From contig NZ_CCXK01000013.1 in assembly GCF_000821305.1 (NCBI RefSeq), forward strand, positions 339,465 through 403,464: a stretch of DNA of 64,000 nucleotides, given 5' to 3'. Position 1 is the first letter of the stretch. The number at the start of each line of letters is the position of its first letter. Source of the stretch: Clostridium culturomicium (GTDB lineage Bacteria; Bacillota; Clostridia; Clostridiales; Clostridiaceae). This document shows positions 17,666-26,579 of this stretch, piece after piece. The position numbers were made by a program, and so were the translations under genes. The notes under the pieces were generated by a model. It was not told where the DNA came from. It saw only the letters and a list, made by a program, of their open reading frames with translations, and did no database searches.

Positions 17666-18850
17666 ATGAGTAAGAATGTTGTAATAGGAGTAAGTGGTGG
17701 AATTGCAGTTTATAAGGCGCTTGATGTGGTTAGTAAACTAAAGAAGCATGACATAAATGTTCATGTTATAATGACAAAGTCAGCACAGGAATTTGTTACT
17801 CCATTAAGTTTTCAATCATTAAGTCAAAATATGGTTATTAAAGATATGTTCGAAGAGCCTAAGGCTTTTGAAATTCAACATATATCTTTGGCTAAGAAAG
17901 CAGATCTACTTGTGGTAGTACCTGCTACTGCAAATATTATAGGCAAAGTGGCTGGTGGCATTGCAGATGATATGCTGTCTACAACTATTATGGCAACAAG
18001 AGCAAGGGTTATTTTTGCTCCAGCAATGAATACTAATATGTACACAAATCCAATAGTTCAAGATAATATTTCTAAGCTAAAGGGACTTGGATATGAATTT
18101 ATAAATCCAGCTAGTGGCAGATTAGCCTGTGGGGATGTAGGCGATGGTAAATTAGCAGATACAGAAGTAATTGTAGATTATATTTTATCCAGCCTTCATG
18201 AACCTAAGGATTTAATTGGAAAGAAAGTTTTAGTGACAGCTGGACCAACAAGAGCTAATCTTGACCCAGTTAGATTTATCAGTAATAAGTCTACTGGAAA
18301 GATGGGTTATGCAATTGCAGCTGAAGCAAGAGATAGAGGTGCTGAAGTAGTTTTAGTTAGCGGTCCTAGTAACGAGAAAGCTCCAGCAGGGATAAAGTTT
18401 ATTAGTGTTGAAACTAATGAAGAAATGCTTAAAGCTGTTCTTGAAGAATTTGATACTAGTGACATAGTGGTTAAATCTGCGGCAGTTGCTGATTATAAGC
18501 CTAAGGTTTATTCCAAGGAAAAAATAAAAAAAGGTTCAGGGGATTTAGTATTAGAACTAACAAGGGACAATGATATATTAAAAACTTTAGGTGAAAATAA
18601 AAAGCATCAAATTTTGGTTGGCTTTGCAGCTGAAAGTAATGATGTATTGAAAAATGCTCATAAGAAGCTGGAAGGTAAGAATCTAGATTATATAGTTGCA
18701 AACAATATAACAGAGAAAGATGCAGGCTTTGGAACGGATACTAATAGAGTTATAATTATCAAAAGAGATGGAACAAGTGTCTCACTTGATAACATGAGCA
18801 AAAGATTAGTTGGATATGAGCTTTTTAATATGATATTAGAAAATAAGTAA
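17666..18850 (+). CDS. coaBC: Bifunctional phosphopantothenoylcysteine decarboxylase/synthetase
   Basis: A 394-residue fusion for coenzyme A synthesis. The N-terminal CoaC flavoprotein half has PATANIIGKVAGG and the PAMNTNMY motif; the C-terminal CoaB half begins at VTAGPTRANLDPVR near residue 191 and carries the CTP-dependent ligase. It is one base after rpoZ and is closed by a short terminator. Confidence 0.96.
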   Translation: MSKNVVIGVSGGIAVYKALDVVSKLKKHDINVHVIMTKSAQEFVTPLSFQSLSQNMVIKDMFEEPKAFEIQHISLAKKADLLVVVPATANIIGKVAGGIADDMLSTTIMATRARVIFAPAMNTNMYTNPIVQDNISKLKGLGYEFINPASGRLACGDVGDGKLADTEVIVDYILSSLHEPKDLIGKKVLVTAGPTRANLDPVRFISNKSTGKMGYAIAAEARDRGAEVVLVSGPSNEKAPAGIKFISVETNEEMLKAVLEEFDTSDIVVKSAAVADYKPKVYSKEKIKKGSGDLVLELTRDNDILKTLGENKKHQILVGFAAESNDVLKNAHKKLEGKNLDYIVANNITEKDAGFGTDTNRVIIIKRDGTSVSLDNMSKRLVGYELFNMILENK

Positions 18851-18874
18851 AAAAGCGACTAAGTCGCTTTTTTT
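18850..18874 (+). terminator. Terminator after coaBC
   Basis: A compact GCGAC/GTCGC stem flanked by A5/T5 pairs and followed by a T-run (seven T from 18868). Confidence 0.88.
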
Positions 18875-18905
18875 ATTACATAAAGAAATGAAGGGAGGTA
18901 AAAGC

Positions 18906-21101
18906 ATGGAAATGTATCTTGGAGTTATAGTAAATAATGAAGCTGTAAAGGTAGATAATATTTTTACTTATAAAGTGCCAGAAAATCTTCAATCAAAGGC
19001 AAAAGAAGGTCGTATGGTAACTGTTCCCTTTGGAAATGGTAATAAAAAGATATATGGGTTTATAGTGGATATATTTTATAAGGTTGAAGATAATACTAAG
19101 CTTAAGAGTGTTACCTCTATTGACGATACTATGGAGTATCTTACCAAGGAAAATATAGAATTAATAAAGATAATGAGAAGAAAGTATCTTTGTACATATT
19201 TAGAGTGTATAAAAGTTATGATTCCTAGTGGGATAACTAAAGGTGCAACCTTTAAGACTAAGAATGTCATTACATATCTAAAGCCTTTAGATGAAAAATA
19301 TAGTAAAGAAAATTACATAAAAATTATTGATTTTATTGAAAAAAATAATGGAATGTACAGCAAAGCTGAACTAAGCAATAATTTTAATATATCAACTTCA
19401 ACTATTAATACCCTTATTAAGCACGGTTTTTTAGGTGTTGAGAAATCTATTGTAAATAGATTTAATGTAGATGAATACAAGGTTTATGGTGAAAAGGAAT
19501 TGAATCCGATACAGAAGAAATGTGTGAATAAAATATTGGTTCATAGCATGAAAAATAAGTTTCTTATTCATGGTATAACAGGAAGCGGAAAAACTGAAAT
19601 ATATATGAATCTTGTAAAGAAAACTATGGAATCAGGTAAAGATTCAATAATTTTAATCCCAGAAATAGCTTTAACTCCACAAATGGTTGAAAGATTTAAG
19701 GGCAGATTTGGAAGGGATGTAGCAATATTTCACAGCAGATTATCCAGTGGTGAACGTTTTGATGAGTGGATGAGGGTTAAGATGGGAAATGTTAAGGTGG
19801 CCATAGGGGCAAGATCGGCAATATTTTTACCATTTTCTAACCTTGGACTTATTGTAATAGATGAAGAGCATGAAACCAGTTATAAGTCTGATAGTGACCC
19901 TAAATACAATGCAAAGGAAATTGCAGATTTAAAATCTCAGCTAGAAGGCTGTAAGGTTGTATTAGGTTCAGCTACACCATCCATAGAAACTTATTATGCT
20001 GCTGTACAAGGTGAATATGAACTTATAACTTTGAATGAGAGAGCTGATGGGGCTAAACTCCCACAAGTAGAAGTTGTGGATATGAGAGAAGAGCTTAAAG
20101 TAGGAAATAAAACTATGTTCAGCAGAAGTCTACATGAAGCCATGTGTGGTGTTTTAAATAGGGATGAGCAGGCAATAATGTTCTTAAATAGAAGAGGGTT
20201 TTCGACCTTTGTTTCCTGCAGAGAATGTGGATATGTATTTAAATGTGAAAGTTGTGATATATCTTTAACTTATCATAAGGATAATAATTTAAGTTGTCAC
20301 TATTGTGGAGCTCGCCAAAGAGCTATTAATTCCTGCCCTAAGTGTAAAAGTAAATATGTAAAATATTTTGGAGTAGGAACAGAACAGTTAGAGCAAAGTG
20401 TGAGAAAAACCTTTCCAGGTAGCAGACCCTTAAGGATGGACTTTGATACAACAAGGGGAAAAGATGCATATGAAAATATATATAAAGCTTTTGCGTCTAA
20501 GCGTTTTAATGTTTTAATTGGTACTCAGATGATTGCCAAGGGATTAGACTTTAAAGATGTTACCTTGGTTGGAGTAATTGCAGCGGACCTATCTTTAAAT
20601 CTTCCAGATTATAGAGCTGCAGAAAAGACATTTCAGCTTGTTACTCAGGTTGCTGGAAGAGCGGGAAGAGGAAAAAAAGAGGGGAAAGTTATCTTACAGA
20701 CCTATAGCCCAGAAAATTATAGTATAATTCATGCATCTAAAAGTGACTATGAGAGCTTTTTTAATGAAGAGATAGTAATACGAAGACTTAGAAATTATCC
20801 ACCATTTTCAAAGATTTTAGCAGTTAATTTAAGTAGTGAGGACGAAAAAAAGTTAATAAAAAATATACAAAGTTTATCTGATAAAATAAAGATAAAAATA
20901 CAAGAAAATGATAAAATTGAAATGTTAGGACCATGTCCCTGCGGTGTTTCTAAGATAAAGAACTCATATAGATGGCAGATTATTCTTAAAGGGGACTTTA
21001 GTGAAGATTTTGCCTTGAGTATTAAAGAAATAGTTTATGATAGTGTTGACTATAAAAGCGTAAGGATAGGAATAGATATAAATCCTAATAGTTTATTGTA
21101 A
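18906..21101 (+). CDS. priA: Primosomal protein N' (replication restart helicase PriA)
   Basis: A 731-residue superfamily 2 helicase. An N-terminal 3'-end-binding domain is followed by Walker A GITGSGKTE near residue 222, the DEEH box, and the zinc-binding insertion with CRECGYVFKCESC and CHYCGA...CPKCKSK. It reloads the replisome at stalled forks. ATG 18906 follows GGGAGGT; an earlier in-frame ATG at 18888 lies upstream of that site. A 74-bp tandem repeat begins at its stop codon. Confidence 0.95.
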   Translation: MEMYLGVIVNNEAVKVDNIFTYKVPENLQSKAKEGRMVTVPFGNGNKKIYGFIVDIFYKVEDNTKLKSVTSIDDTMEYLTKENIELIKIMRRKYLCTYLECIKVMIPSGITKGATFKTKNVITYLKPLDEKYSKENYIKIIDFIEKNNGMYSKAELSNNFNISTSTINTLIKHGFLGVEKSIVNRFNVDEYKVYGEKELNPIQKKCVNKILVHSMKNKFLIHGITGSGKTEIYMNLVKKTMESGKDSIILIPEIALTPQMVERFKGRFGRDVAIFHSRLSSGERFDEWMRVKMGNVKVAIGARSAIFLPFSNLGLIVIDEEHETSYKSDSDPKYNAKEIADLKSQLEGCKVVLGSATPSIETYYAAVQGEYELITLNERADGAKLPQVEVVDMREELKVGNKTMFSRSLHEAMCGVLNRDEQAIMFLNRRGFSTFVSCRECGYVFKCESCDISLTYHKDNNLSCHYCGARQRAINSCPKCKSKYVKYFGVGTEQLEQSVRKTFPGSRPLRMDFDTTRGKDAYENIYKAFASKRFNVLIGTQMIAKGLDFKDVTLVGVIAADLSLNLPDYRAAEKTFQLVTQVAGRAGRGKKEGKVILQTYSPENYSIIHASKSDYESFFNEEIVIRRLRNYPPFSKILAVNLSSEDEKKLIKNIQSLSDKIKIKIQENDKIEMLGPCPCGVSKIKNSYRWQIILKGDFSEDFALSIKEIVYDSVDYKSVRIGIDINPNSLL

Positions 21102-21248
21102 AGGAAACTCCTTTTCAAAAACAGTCAAAGGAGTAAGTTCACATTATCCAAATCAAAGATTTGGATGTTCACTTAAGGAAACTCCTTCTCGAAAGCAGTC
21201 AAAGGAGTAAATTCGCGTAAACCAAATCGAAGATTTGGACGCTCATTT
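21101..21248 (+). repeat. Two tandem copies of a 74-bp hairpin-forming unit
   Basis: Copy 1 is 21101-21174 and copy 2 is 21175-21248; by hand alignment 62 of 74 positions agree, and 10 of the 12 differences are transitions. Each copy holds AAGGA-AAC-TCCTT at its 5' end, an ACTCCTT...AAGGAGT long pairing, and a CCAAATC-NNN-GATTTGG hairpin (21148-21164 and 21222-21238). A third unit seems to start at 21249, where AAGGAG becomes the ribosome site of def. A related hairpin lies at 38914. Confidence 0.9.
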
Positions 21249-21261
21249 AAGGAGAAGTGTT

Positions 21262-21702
21262 ATGGCAATTAGAAATATTAGAAAAAATGGAGATCCAGTT
21301 TTGAGAAAGATAAGTAAGGTTGTTACAAATTTTGAAGATAGAACACAAATACTTATCGATGATATGATAGAAACAATGAATGATGCAAATGGAGTGGGCT
21401 TAGCAGCACCACAGGTTGGAATTTTAAAGAGGATAGTAGTTATCGATATTGGAGAAGGACCTATAATTTTAGTTAACCCAGAAATCATTGAGGTTAAAGG
21501 TGAAGTTAATGAAAAAGAGGGATGCTTAAGTATTCCTGGAAAAGAGGGGAACGTAATAAGACCTCAATATGTAAGGGTTAAGGCTCAAGATAGGAGAGGA
21601 AACTCTATTGAGTTAGAAGGAGAAGATCTCCTTGCGAGAGCTTTCTGTCATGAGATTGATCATTTAAATGGTATTTTATACATTGACAAATTAGAAAAAT
21701 AA
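21262..21702 (+). CDS. def: Peptide deformylase
   Basis: A 146-residue metalloenzyme that removes the formyl group from new proteins. All three motifs are intact: GVGLAAPQ, EGCLS and HEIDH. ATG 21262 follows AAGGAG; the frame is open further upstream but that part lies in the repeat. It is followed by fmt, which makes the formyl-Met-tRNA that creates its substrate. Confidence 0.96.
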   Translation: MAIRNIRKNGDPVLRKISKVVTNFEDRTQILIDDMIETMNDANGVGLAAPQVGILKRIVVIDIGEGPIILVNPEIIEVKGEVNEKEGCLSIPGKEGNVIRPQYVRVKAQDRRGNSIELEGEDLLARAFCHEIDHLNGILYIDKLEK

Positions 21703-21733
21703 TTTACTGAAGACAATATGAGGAGTTGAGTGA

Positions 21734-22666
21734 ATGAATATAGTATTTATGGGAACGCCTGATTTTGCAGTTCCTTCATTAAAAGAAATCATTGAAAGAT
21801 TTGGAGTTAAAGCTGTTTTAACACAGCCAGATAGACCAAAGGGAAGAGGAAAGGCTATGGCCATGTCTCCAGTTAAAGAGGTGGCAGTACAGCATAACAT
21901 ACCAGTATATCAACCAGAAAGGTTAAGAAAAGATCCAGAGCTTATTGAAAAATTAAAATCTATGGATTTAGATTTTATAATTGTAGTTGCATATGGACAG
22001 CTATTATCTCAGGAGGTTCTGGATATACCTAAGTATGGATGTATAAACTTACATGGTTCATTACTTCCAAAGTATAGAGGGGCTGCACCTATTCATCATG
22101 CAATTATGAATGGTGAAAAGGTTAGCGGAAATACTACAATGCTTATGGATATTGGTTTAGATACAGGAGATATGCTTTTAAAGAACGAAGTTGTAATAGA
22201 GGAAAATATGACTACTGCAGAGCTTTATGATATTTTAAAAGATACTGGTTCAGAACTTTTAGTTAAGACAATTGAGGGTGTATACAAAGGTGAAATTGAA
22301 GCTGTAAAACAAGGTGAAACTGAAACTTGCTATGCCAGCATGCTGAATAAGGAAATGGCTAAGATTAATTGGAATCAAAATGCTCAAGATATTCATAACT
22401 TTGTAAGAGGATTATATTCTTTCCCTATAGCTCATACAACTTATAAGGAAGTACTAATGAAGGTTATTGAAACTAGACTTACAGGGGAAAATGCTAAACA
22501 GGAGCCAGGTACTATAGTAAAAGTTGATAAGAGTGGTATTTTAGTTGCGGCTAAGGATGAAAATATATTAATAACTAAAGTGCAATTCCCTAATAAAAAA
22601 CCATTGCCAGTAAGTGAATATATAAAAGGAAATACAATTGAAGAAAAGGTTGTTTTAGGAATTTAA
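21734..22666 (+). CDS. fmt: Methionyl-tRNA formyltransferase
   Basis: A 310-residue enzyme that formylates initiator Met-tRNA using 10-formyltetrahydrofolate. It has the N-terminal formyltransferase fold with the catalytic segment HGSLLPKYRGAAPI and a C-terminal OB domain. The ATG has a GAGGAG ribosome site. It is part of the def-fmt pair. Confidence 0.96.
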   Translation: MNIVFMGTPDFAVPSLKEIIERFGVKAVLTQPDRPKGRGKAMAMSPVKEVAVQHNIPVYQPERLRKDPELIEKLKSMDLDFIIVVAYGQLLSQEVLDIPKYGCINLHGSLLPKYRGAAPIHHAIMNGEKVSGNTTMLMDIGLDTGDMLLKNEVVIEENMTTAELYDILKDTGSELLVKTIEGVYKGEIEAVKQGETETCYASMLNKEMAKINWNQNAQDIHNFVRGLYSFPIAHTTYKEVLMKVIETRLTGENAKQEPGTIVKVDKSGILVAAKDENILITKVQFPNKKPLPVSEYIKGNTIEEKVVLGI

Positions 22667-22701
22667 AAGTAAGTTAGTACAATGTGAAAGGAAGTTTTAG
22701 T

Positions 22702-23403
22702 ATGTATTTTACACCTTTTGGGGTTAGATTTGACCCAACTTATGTAATATTAATTCCAGCTTTGATAATTTCAATGTGGGCTCAGTTTAAAATAAAAAGT
22801 AGTTATGCTCAATATTCAAGGGTTTTCAGCCGTAATGGTTATACAGGGGCCCAGGTGGCAAGAATGATATTAGATGCTTATGGCCTTTACGATATTCCAA
22901 TATACTCTATTAGAGGTCACTTAACAGATCATTATGATCCATCTAAAAGAGTTGTGAACTTATCATATGATGTGTATAACGGTACATCACTTGCATCGAT
23001 AGGTGTTGCGGCCCATGAGATAGGTCATGCAATTCAGCATAGTGTTGGATATGCACCTATAAAAATAAGAATGGCATTAGTTCCAATTGCTAATATTGGA
23101 TCTCAAGCATCCTGGATTTTATTTTTTCTAGGTATAGTAATGTCATTTACACCATTAGTTAACTTTGGTATTATTTTATTTTCAGCAACAGTGGTGTTCC
23201 AACTAGTAACATTACCTGTGGAGTTTAATGCTTCTAAAAGGGCATTAGAAATATTGCAGGCTAAAAATATTTTATATGAAGATGAAATAAAGGGAGCAAG
23301 AAGTGTGCTTACATCAGCGGCATTAACTTATGTAGCTGCAGCAGTGATGGCTATTTCACAGCTTTTAAGATTAATTGCTATAAGAGATAGAAACAACGGT
23401 TAA
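22702..23403 (+). CDS. YugP-type membrane zinc metallopeptidase
   Basis: A 233-residue protein with an N-terminal helix, the zinc motif HEIGHAIQH near residue 106, and two or three further helices (WILFFLGIVMSFT, TVVFQLVTLPVEFNA). It belongs to the DUF2265/YugP family, whose substrates are unknown. ATG 22702 follows AAAGGAAG; the in-frame GTG at 22684 lies upstream of that site. The position between fmt and rsmB is typical of Clostridia. Confidence 0.88.
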   Translation: MYFTPFGVRFDPTYVILIPALIISMWAQFKIKSSYAQYSRVFSRNGYTGAQVARMILDAYGLYDIPIYSIRGHLTDHYDPSKRVVNLSYDVYNGTSLASIGVAAHEIGHAIQHSVGYAPIKIRMALVPIANIGSQASWILFFLGIVMSFTPLVNFGIILFSATVVFQLVTLPVEFNASKRALEILQAKNILYEDEIKGARSVLTSAALTYVAAAVMAISQLLRLIAIRDRNNG

Positions 23404-23432
23404 AAATAAAGAAGTTAGATAGGATGATATAA

Positions 23433-24761
23433 ATGACAAGTGCTAGAGAAGTAGCAGTTAATACAGTAATGCAGGTATTTGAGAATAAAGCTTATTCCAA
23501 TATTGCCTTGAATAGGAATTTAAATGAAAGTAATCTCATTGATAAGGATAAGGGATTAGCTACAGAGCTTGTCTATGGTACCATTAAATATAAGTATTCC
23601 ATTGATAAAATATTAAAGACTTTTTTAGATAAGAAGTTTGATAAAACGGATAAATACGTACTTAATCTTTTAAGAGTATGTATTTATCAGCTTAGATATT
23701 TAGATAAAATTCCGGAGTTTGCAGCGGTGAATGAAGGGGTTAATCTAGCTAAAAAGCATGTATCTGTAGGAGCCTCAAAATTAGTTAATGGAGTTTTGAG
23801 AAATTATTTAAGGGATAGGGATAAAAAGTATTATGATGAAAATAACTTCAGTGAGAAGTTAGCATTTATTTATTCTTACCCTCAGTGGATGGTTAAATTA
23901 TTTGTTTCCCAATATGGTGAGGAAATAGGTGAAAAAATATTAGAAGGTTTAAATAAAAGACCATCAGTTACTTTAAGGGTTAACAGCACCAAGACTGATT
24001 ATGAACAGGTTGCTGACGAGTTAATAAAAAATGGATATAATGTAGAAGAAGGAGTTATATGCCCAGAGGCAATTAGAATAGTAAAAGGCAGCAGTGTAGA
24101 AGATAACCCGTTATTTAGAGAAGGGATTCTTACAGTTCAGGATGAAAGTGCAATGCTTGTTGCACCAGCTATGGATCTAGAAGAGGGGATGACTATTTTA
24201 GATTTATGCAGTGCTCCTGGGGGAAAGACTACACATATAGCTGAACTGATGAATAATACAGGAAAAGTATATGGCTTTGATATATATGAACATAAATTAC
24301 AATTAATAAAGAATAATTGTGACAGATTAGGACTTAATACAATTGAATTAGGGATATTAGATGCAACAGAGAGGTCAGAAAAATTGAAGGAATCAGGAGA
24401 CCGAGTGCTTATAGATGTCCCGTGTTCAGGTCTTGGTATTATAAGAAAGAAACCAGAAATTAAATATACAAAAAGAGAAAAAGAATTAAAAGAAATAGTA
24501 GCTATCCAAAGAAAAATTATGGAGAATGCGGCAGGGTATGTAAAAAAAGGTGGTATACTTTTATACTCAACTTGTACCATTAATAAAGATGAAAATGAAA
24601 ATAATATTCAATGGTTTTTGAAAAAATTCCAAGGGTTTCAAGTTGAACCTTTAAATTTTGGAAAGGTTGAAAATGTTATTTACGATGAAAAAGGTTGTGC
24701 AACAGTACTGCCCAATGAATATATGGATGGCTTTTTTATAGCCAAACTAAAAAGAAAATAA
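23433..24761 (+). CDS. rsmB: 16S rRNA (cytosine-967-C5)-methyltransferase RsmB
   Basis: A 442-residue enzyme with an N-terminal NusB-like RNA-binding domain (residues 1-140) and a C-terminal SAM methyltransferase. The SAM site LDLCSAPGGKT and both catalytic cysteine motifs, DVPCSGLG and STCTI, are present. It modifies 16S rRNA. Confidence 0.95.
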   Translation: MTSAREVAVNTVMQVFENKAYSNIALNRNLNESNLIDKDKGLATELVYGTIKYKYSIDKILKTFLDKKFDKTDKYVLNLLRVCIYQLRYLDKIPEFAAVNEGVNLAKKHVSVGASKLVNGVLRNYLRDRDKKYYDENNFSEKLAFIYSYPQWMVKLFVSQYGEEIGEKILEGLNKRPSVTLRVNSTKTDYEQVADELIKNGYNVEEGVICPEAIRIVKGSSVEDNPLFREGILTVQDESAMLVAPAMDLEEGMTILDLCSAPGGKTTHIAELMNNTGKVYGFDIYEHKLQLIKNNCDRLGLNTIELGILDATERSEKLKESGDRVLIDVPCSGLGIIRKKPEIKYTKREKELKEIVAIQRKIMENAAGYVKKGGILLYSTCTINKDENENNIQWFLKKFQGFQVEPLNFGKVENVIYDEKGCATVLPNEYMDGFFIAKLKRK

Positions 24762-24773
24762 ACAGGAGATAAG

Positions 24774-25841
24774 ATGAAAAATACATTAAAGATAGATTTA
24801 AATGGTAAAAAAAATATATTAGATTTTGATTTGAAGCAATTAAAAACTTGGATGAAGGAGAATGGTGATAAGGAATTTAGAGCTAAACAGGTTTTTTCTT
24901 GGCTTTATAAGAATGTCACAACTTTTGATGAAATGATTAATGTTCCCAAAGCTACTTTGGAAAGGTTAGAAGAAAATTTTTATATCGGAATTCCGGAAAT
25001 TGTTGAGACTTTTAAATCAAAAAATAGTGAAACTAGGAAACACCTTTTCCTATTAAGAGATGGGAATGTGGTTGAAGGTGTAGTTATGCAGTATTCACAT
25101 GGTAACTCTATATGTATATCAACCCAAGTAGGATGCAATATGGGATGTAAATTCTGTGCATCTACTTTAGGTGGAGCTGTAAGAAGTTTGACTAGTGGAG
25201 AAATGTTAGGTCAGATTATGGCTTCACAAAGAGAGTTAGGTGAAAGGATTTCTAATATAGTTTTAATGGGAAGCGGAGAACCTTTAGATAATTTTGAAAA
25301 TGTGATAAAATTTATAAAGGATGTTAATTCTGAAGATGGATTAAATATAGGTCAAAGGCATATAACACTTTCAACTTGTGGTATTGTTCCGAAAATAAAT
25401 GAATTAGCTGATTTGAATTTCCAAATTACATTAGCTATTTCTCTTCATGCACCTACAGATGAGTTAAGAGTTAAAACAATGCCGATTGCGAAAGTTTATT
25501 CAATCGCGGAATTAATTGACAGCTGTAATTATTATATAAAAAATACAGGAAGACGTATTACCTTTGAATATGCCTTAGTTAAGGGAGTTAATGATTCAAA
25601 AGAAGATGCGGAGAAGCTTGCTAAATTAATTAAAGGAATGCTATGTCATGTTAATCTTATTCCAATAAATGAAATTAATGAAAATGAGCTTAAAAGGTCA
25701 AATGAGGAAGCTGTAAAAATATTTAAAGATATACTAACGAAGCATGGAATTGAAACCACTGTTAGAAAAGAGATGGGATTAGACATAAATGCAGCCTGTG
25801 GACAGCTGAGAAAGAGTTATATAGAAAAAAGGGAGTTGTAG
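24774..25841 (+). CDS. rlmN: Dual-specificity RNA methyltransferase RlmN
   Basis: A 355-residue radical-SAM enzyme that methylates C2 of an adenosine in 23S rRNA and in some tRNAs. The Fe-S cluster motif CNMGCKFC supplies Cys121, Cys125 and Cys128. The conserved C-terminal cysteine is in DINAACGQL. It is spaced closely after rsmB in the same direction. Confidence 0.96.
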   Translation: MKNTLKIDLNGKKNILDFDLKQLKTWMKENGDKEFRAKQVFSWLYKNVTTFDEMINVPKATLERLEENFYIGIPEIVETFKSKNSETRKHLFLLRDGNVVEGVVMQYSHGNSICISTQVGCNMGCKFCASTLGGAVRSLTSGEMLGQIMASQRELGERISNIVLMGSGEPLDNFENVIKFIKDVNSEDGLNIGQRHITLSTCGIVPKINELADLNFQITLAISLHAPTDELRVKTMPIAKVYSIAELIDSCNYYIKNTGRRITFEYALVKGVNDSKEDAEKLAKLIKGMLCHVNLIPINEINENELKRSNEEAVKIFKDILTKHGIETTVRKEMGLDINAACGQLRKSYIEKREL

Positions 25842-25847
25842 CTTTAT

Positions 25848-26579
25848 ATGGGGAGATTATTGGGAATCGGAACCGATGTGGGGAACAAAAGATCATTTAA
25901 TGAAGACTCTGTTGGATATTATGAAGATGAGAATTTTGGAATATATATCGTAGCCGATGGAATGGGAGGCCATAATGCTGGTGAAGTTGCAAGCAAAATG
26001 GCTAAAGATGTGGTGATTAATTATGTGCTTAATCATAGAGATGAAGAATCACCAGAGGAGATTTTAAATGAAGCTCTACAAAATGCGAACAGAAGAATCT
26101 ACAGAGAAGGGCTTTTAAATGAAGAATGTAATGGTATGGGTACAACTATTACGGGTGCTTTATTAAGAGGAGATGAATTGACTGTAGTCAATGTTGGTGA
26201 TAGCAGGGTATATGTATTAATGGATGGACAGCTAATTAAAGTTACGAAAGATCATTCCTTAGTTCAAGAGCTTTTAGATAATGGAACCATTACAATTGAA
26301 GAGGCGAAAAACCACCCCAATAGAAATGTAATAACAAGAGCTGTTGGAACTAATCCGGTTGTTAGAGCTGATTATTATGATCTAAATTTAAAAAATGTGG
26401 AGAAGGTACTTCTTTGCAGTGATGGCTTAACAAACGAGGTTAGTGAAGATGAGATATTAGAAGTCTTAAAATCAAATGAGGAAAATCCATGTCAACAGTT
26501 AATAAATATGAGTAAGGAAAATGGTGGTAGAGACAATATTTCTGTTATCATTTTTAAAGGAGAGTGGCGAAGCAGATGA
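25848..26579 (+). CDS. stp: PP2C-type Ser/Thr protein phosphatase
   Basis: A 243-residue phosphatase (PrpC/Stp). Metal-binding motifs are intact: NEDS near the start, VADGMGGH, GDSR and the C-terminal GGRDNIS. It reverses phosphorylation by the kinase encoded next. Its stop overlaps the kinase start by 4 bases (ATGA), so the two should be translated in a fixed ratio. Confidence 0.95.
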   Translation: MGRLLGIGTDVGNKRSFNEDSVGYYEDENFGIYIVADGMGGHNAGEVASKMAKDVVINYVLNHRDEESPEEILNEALQNANRRIYREGLLNEECNGMGTTITGALLRGDELTVVNVGDSRVYVLMDGQLIKVTKDHSLVQELLDNGTITIEEAKNHPNRNVITRAVGTNPVVRADYYDLNLKNVEKVLLCSDGLTNEVSEDEILEVLKSNEENPCQQLINMSKENGGRDNISVIIFKGEWRSR

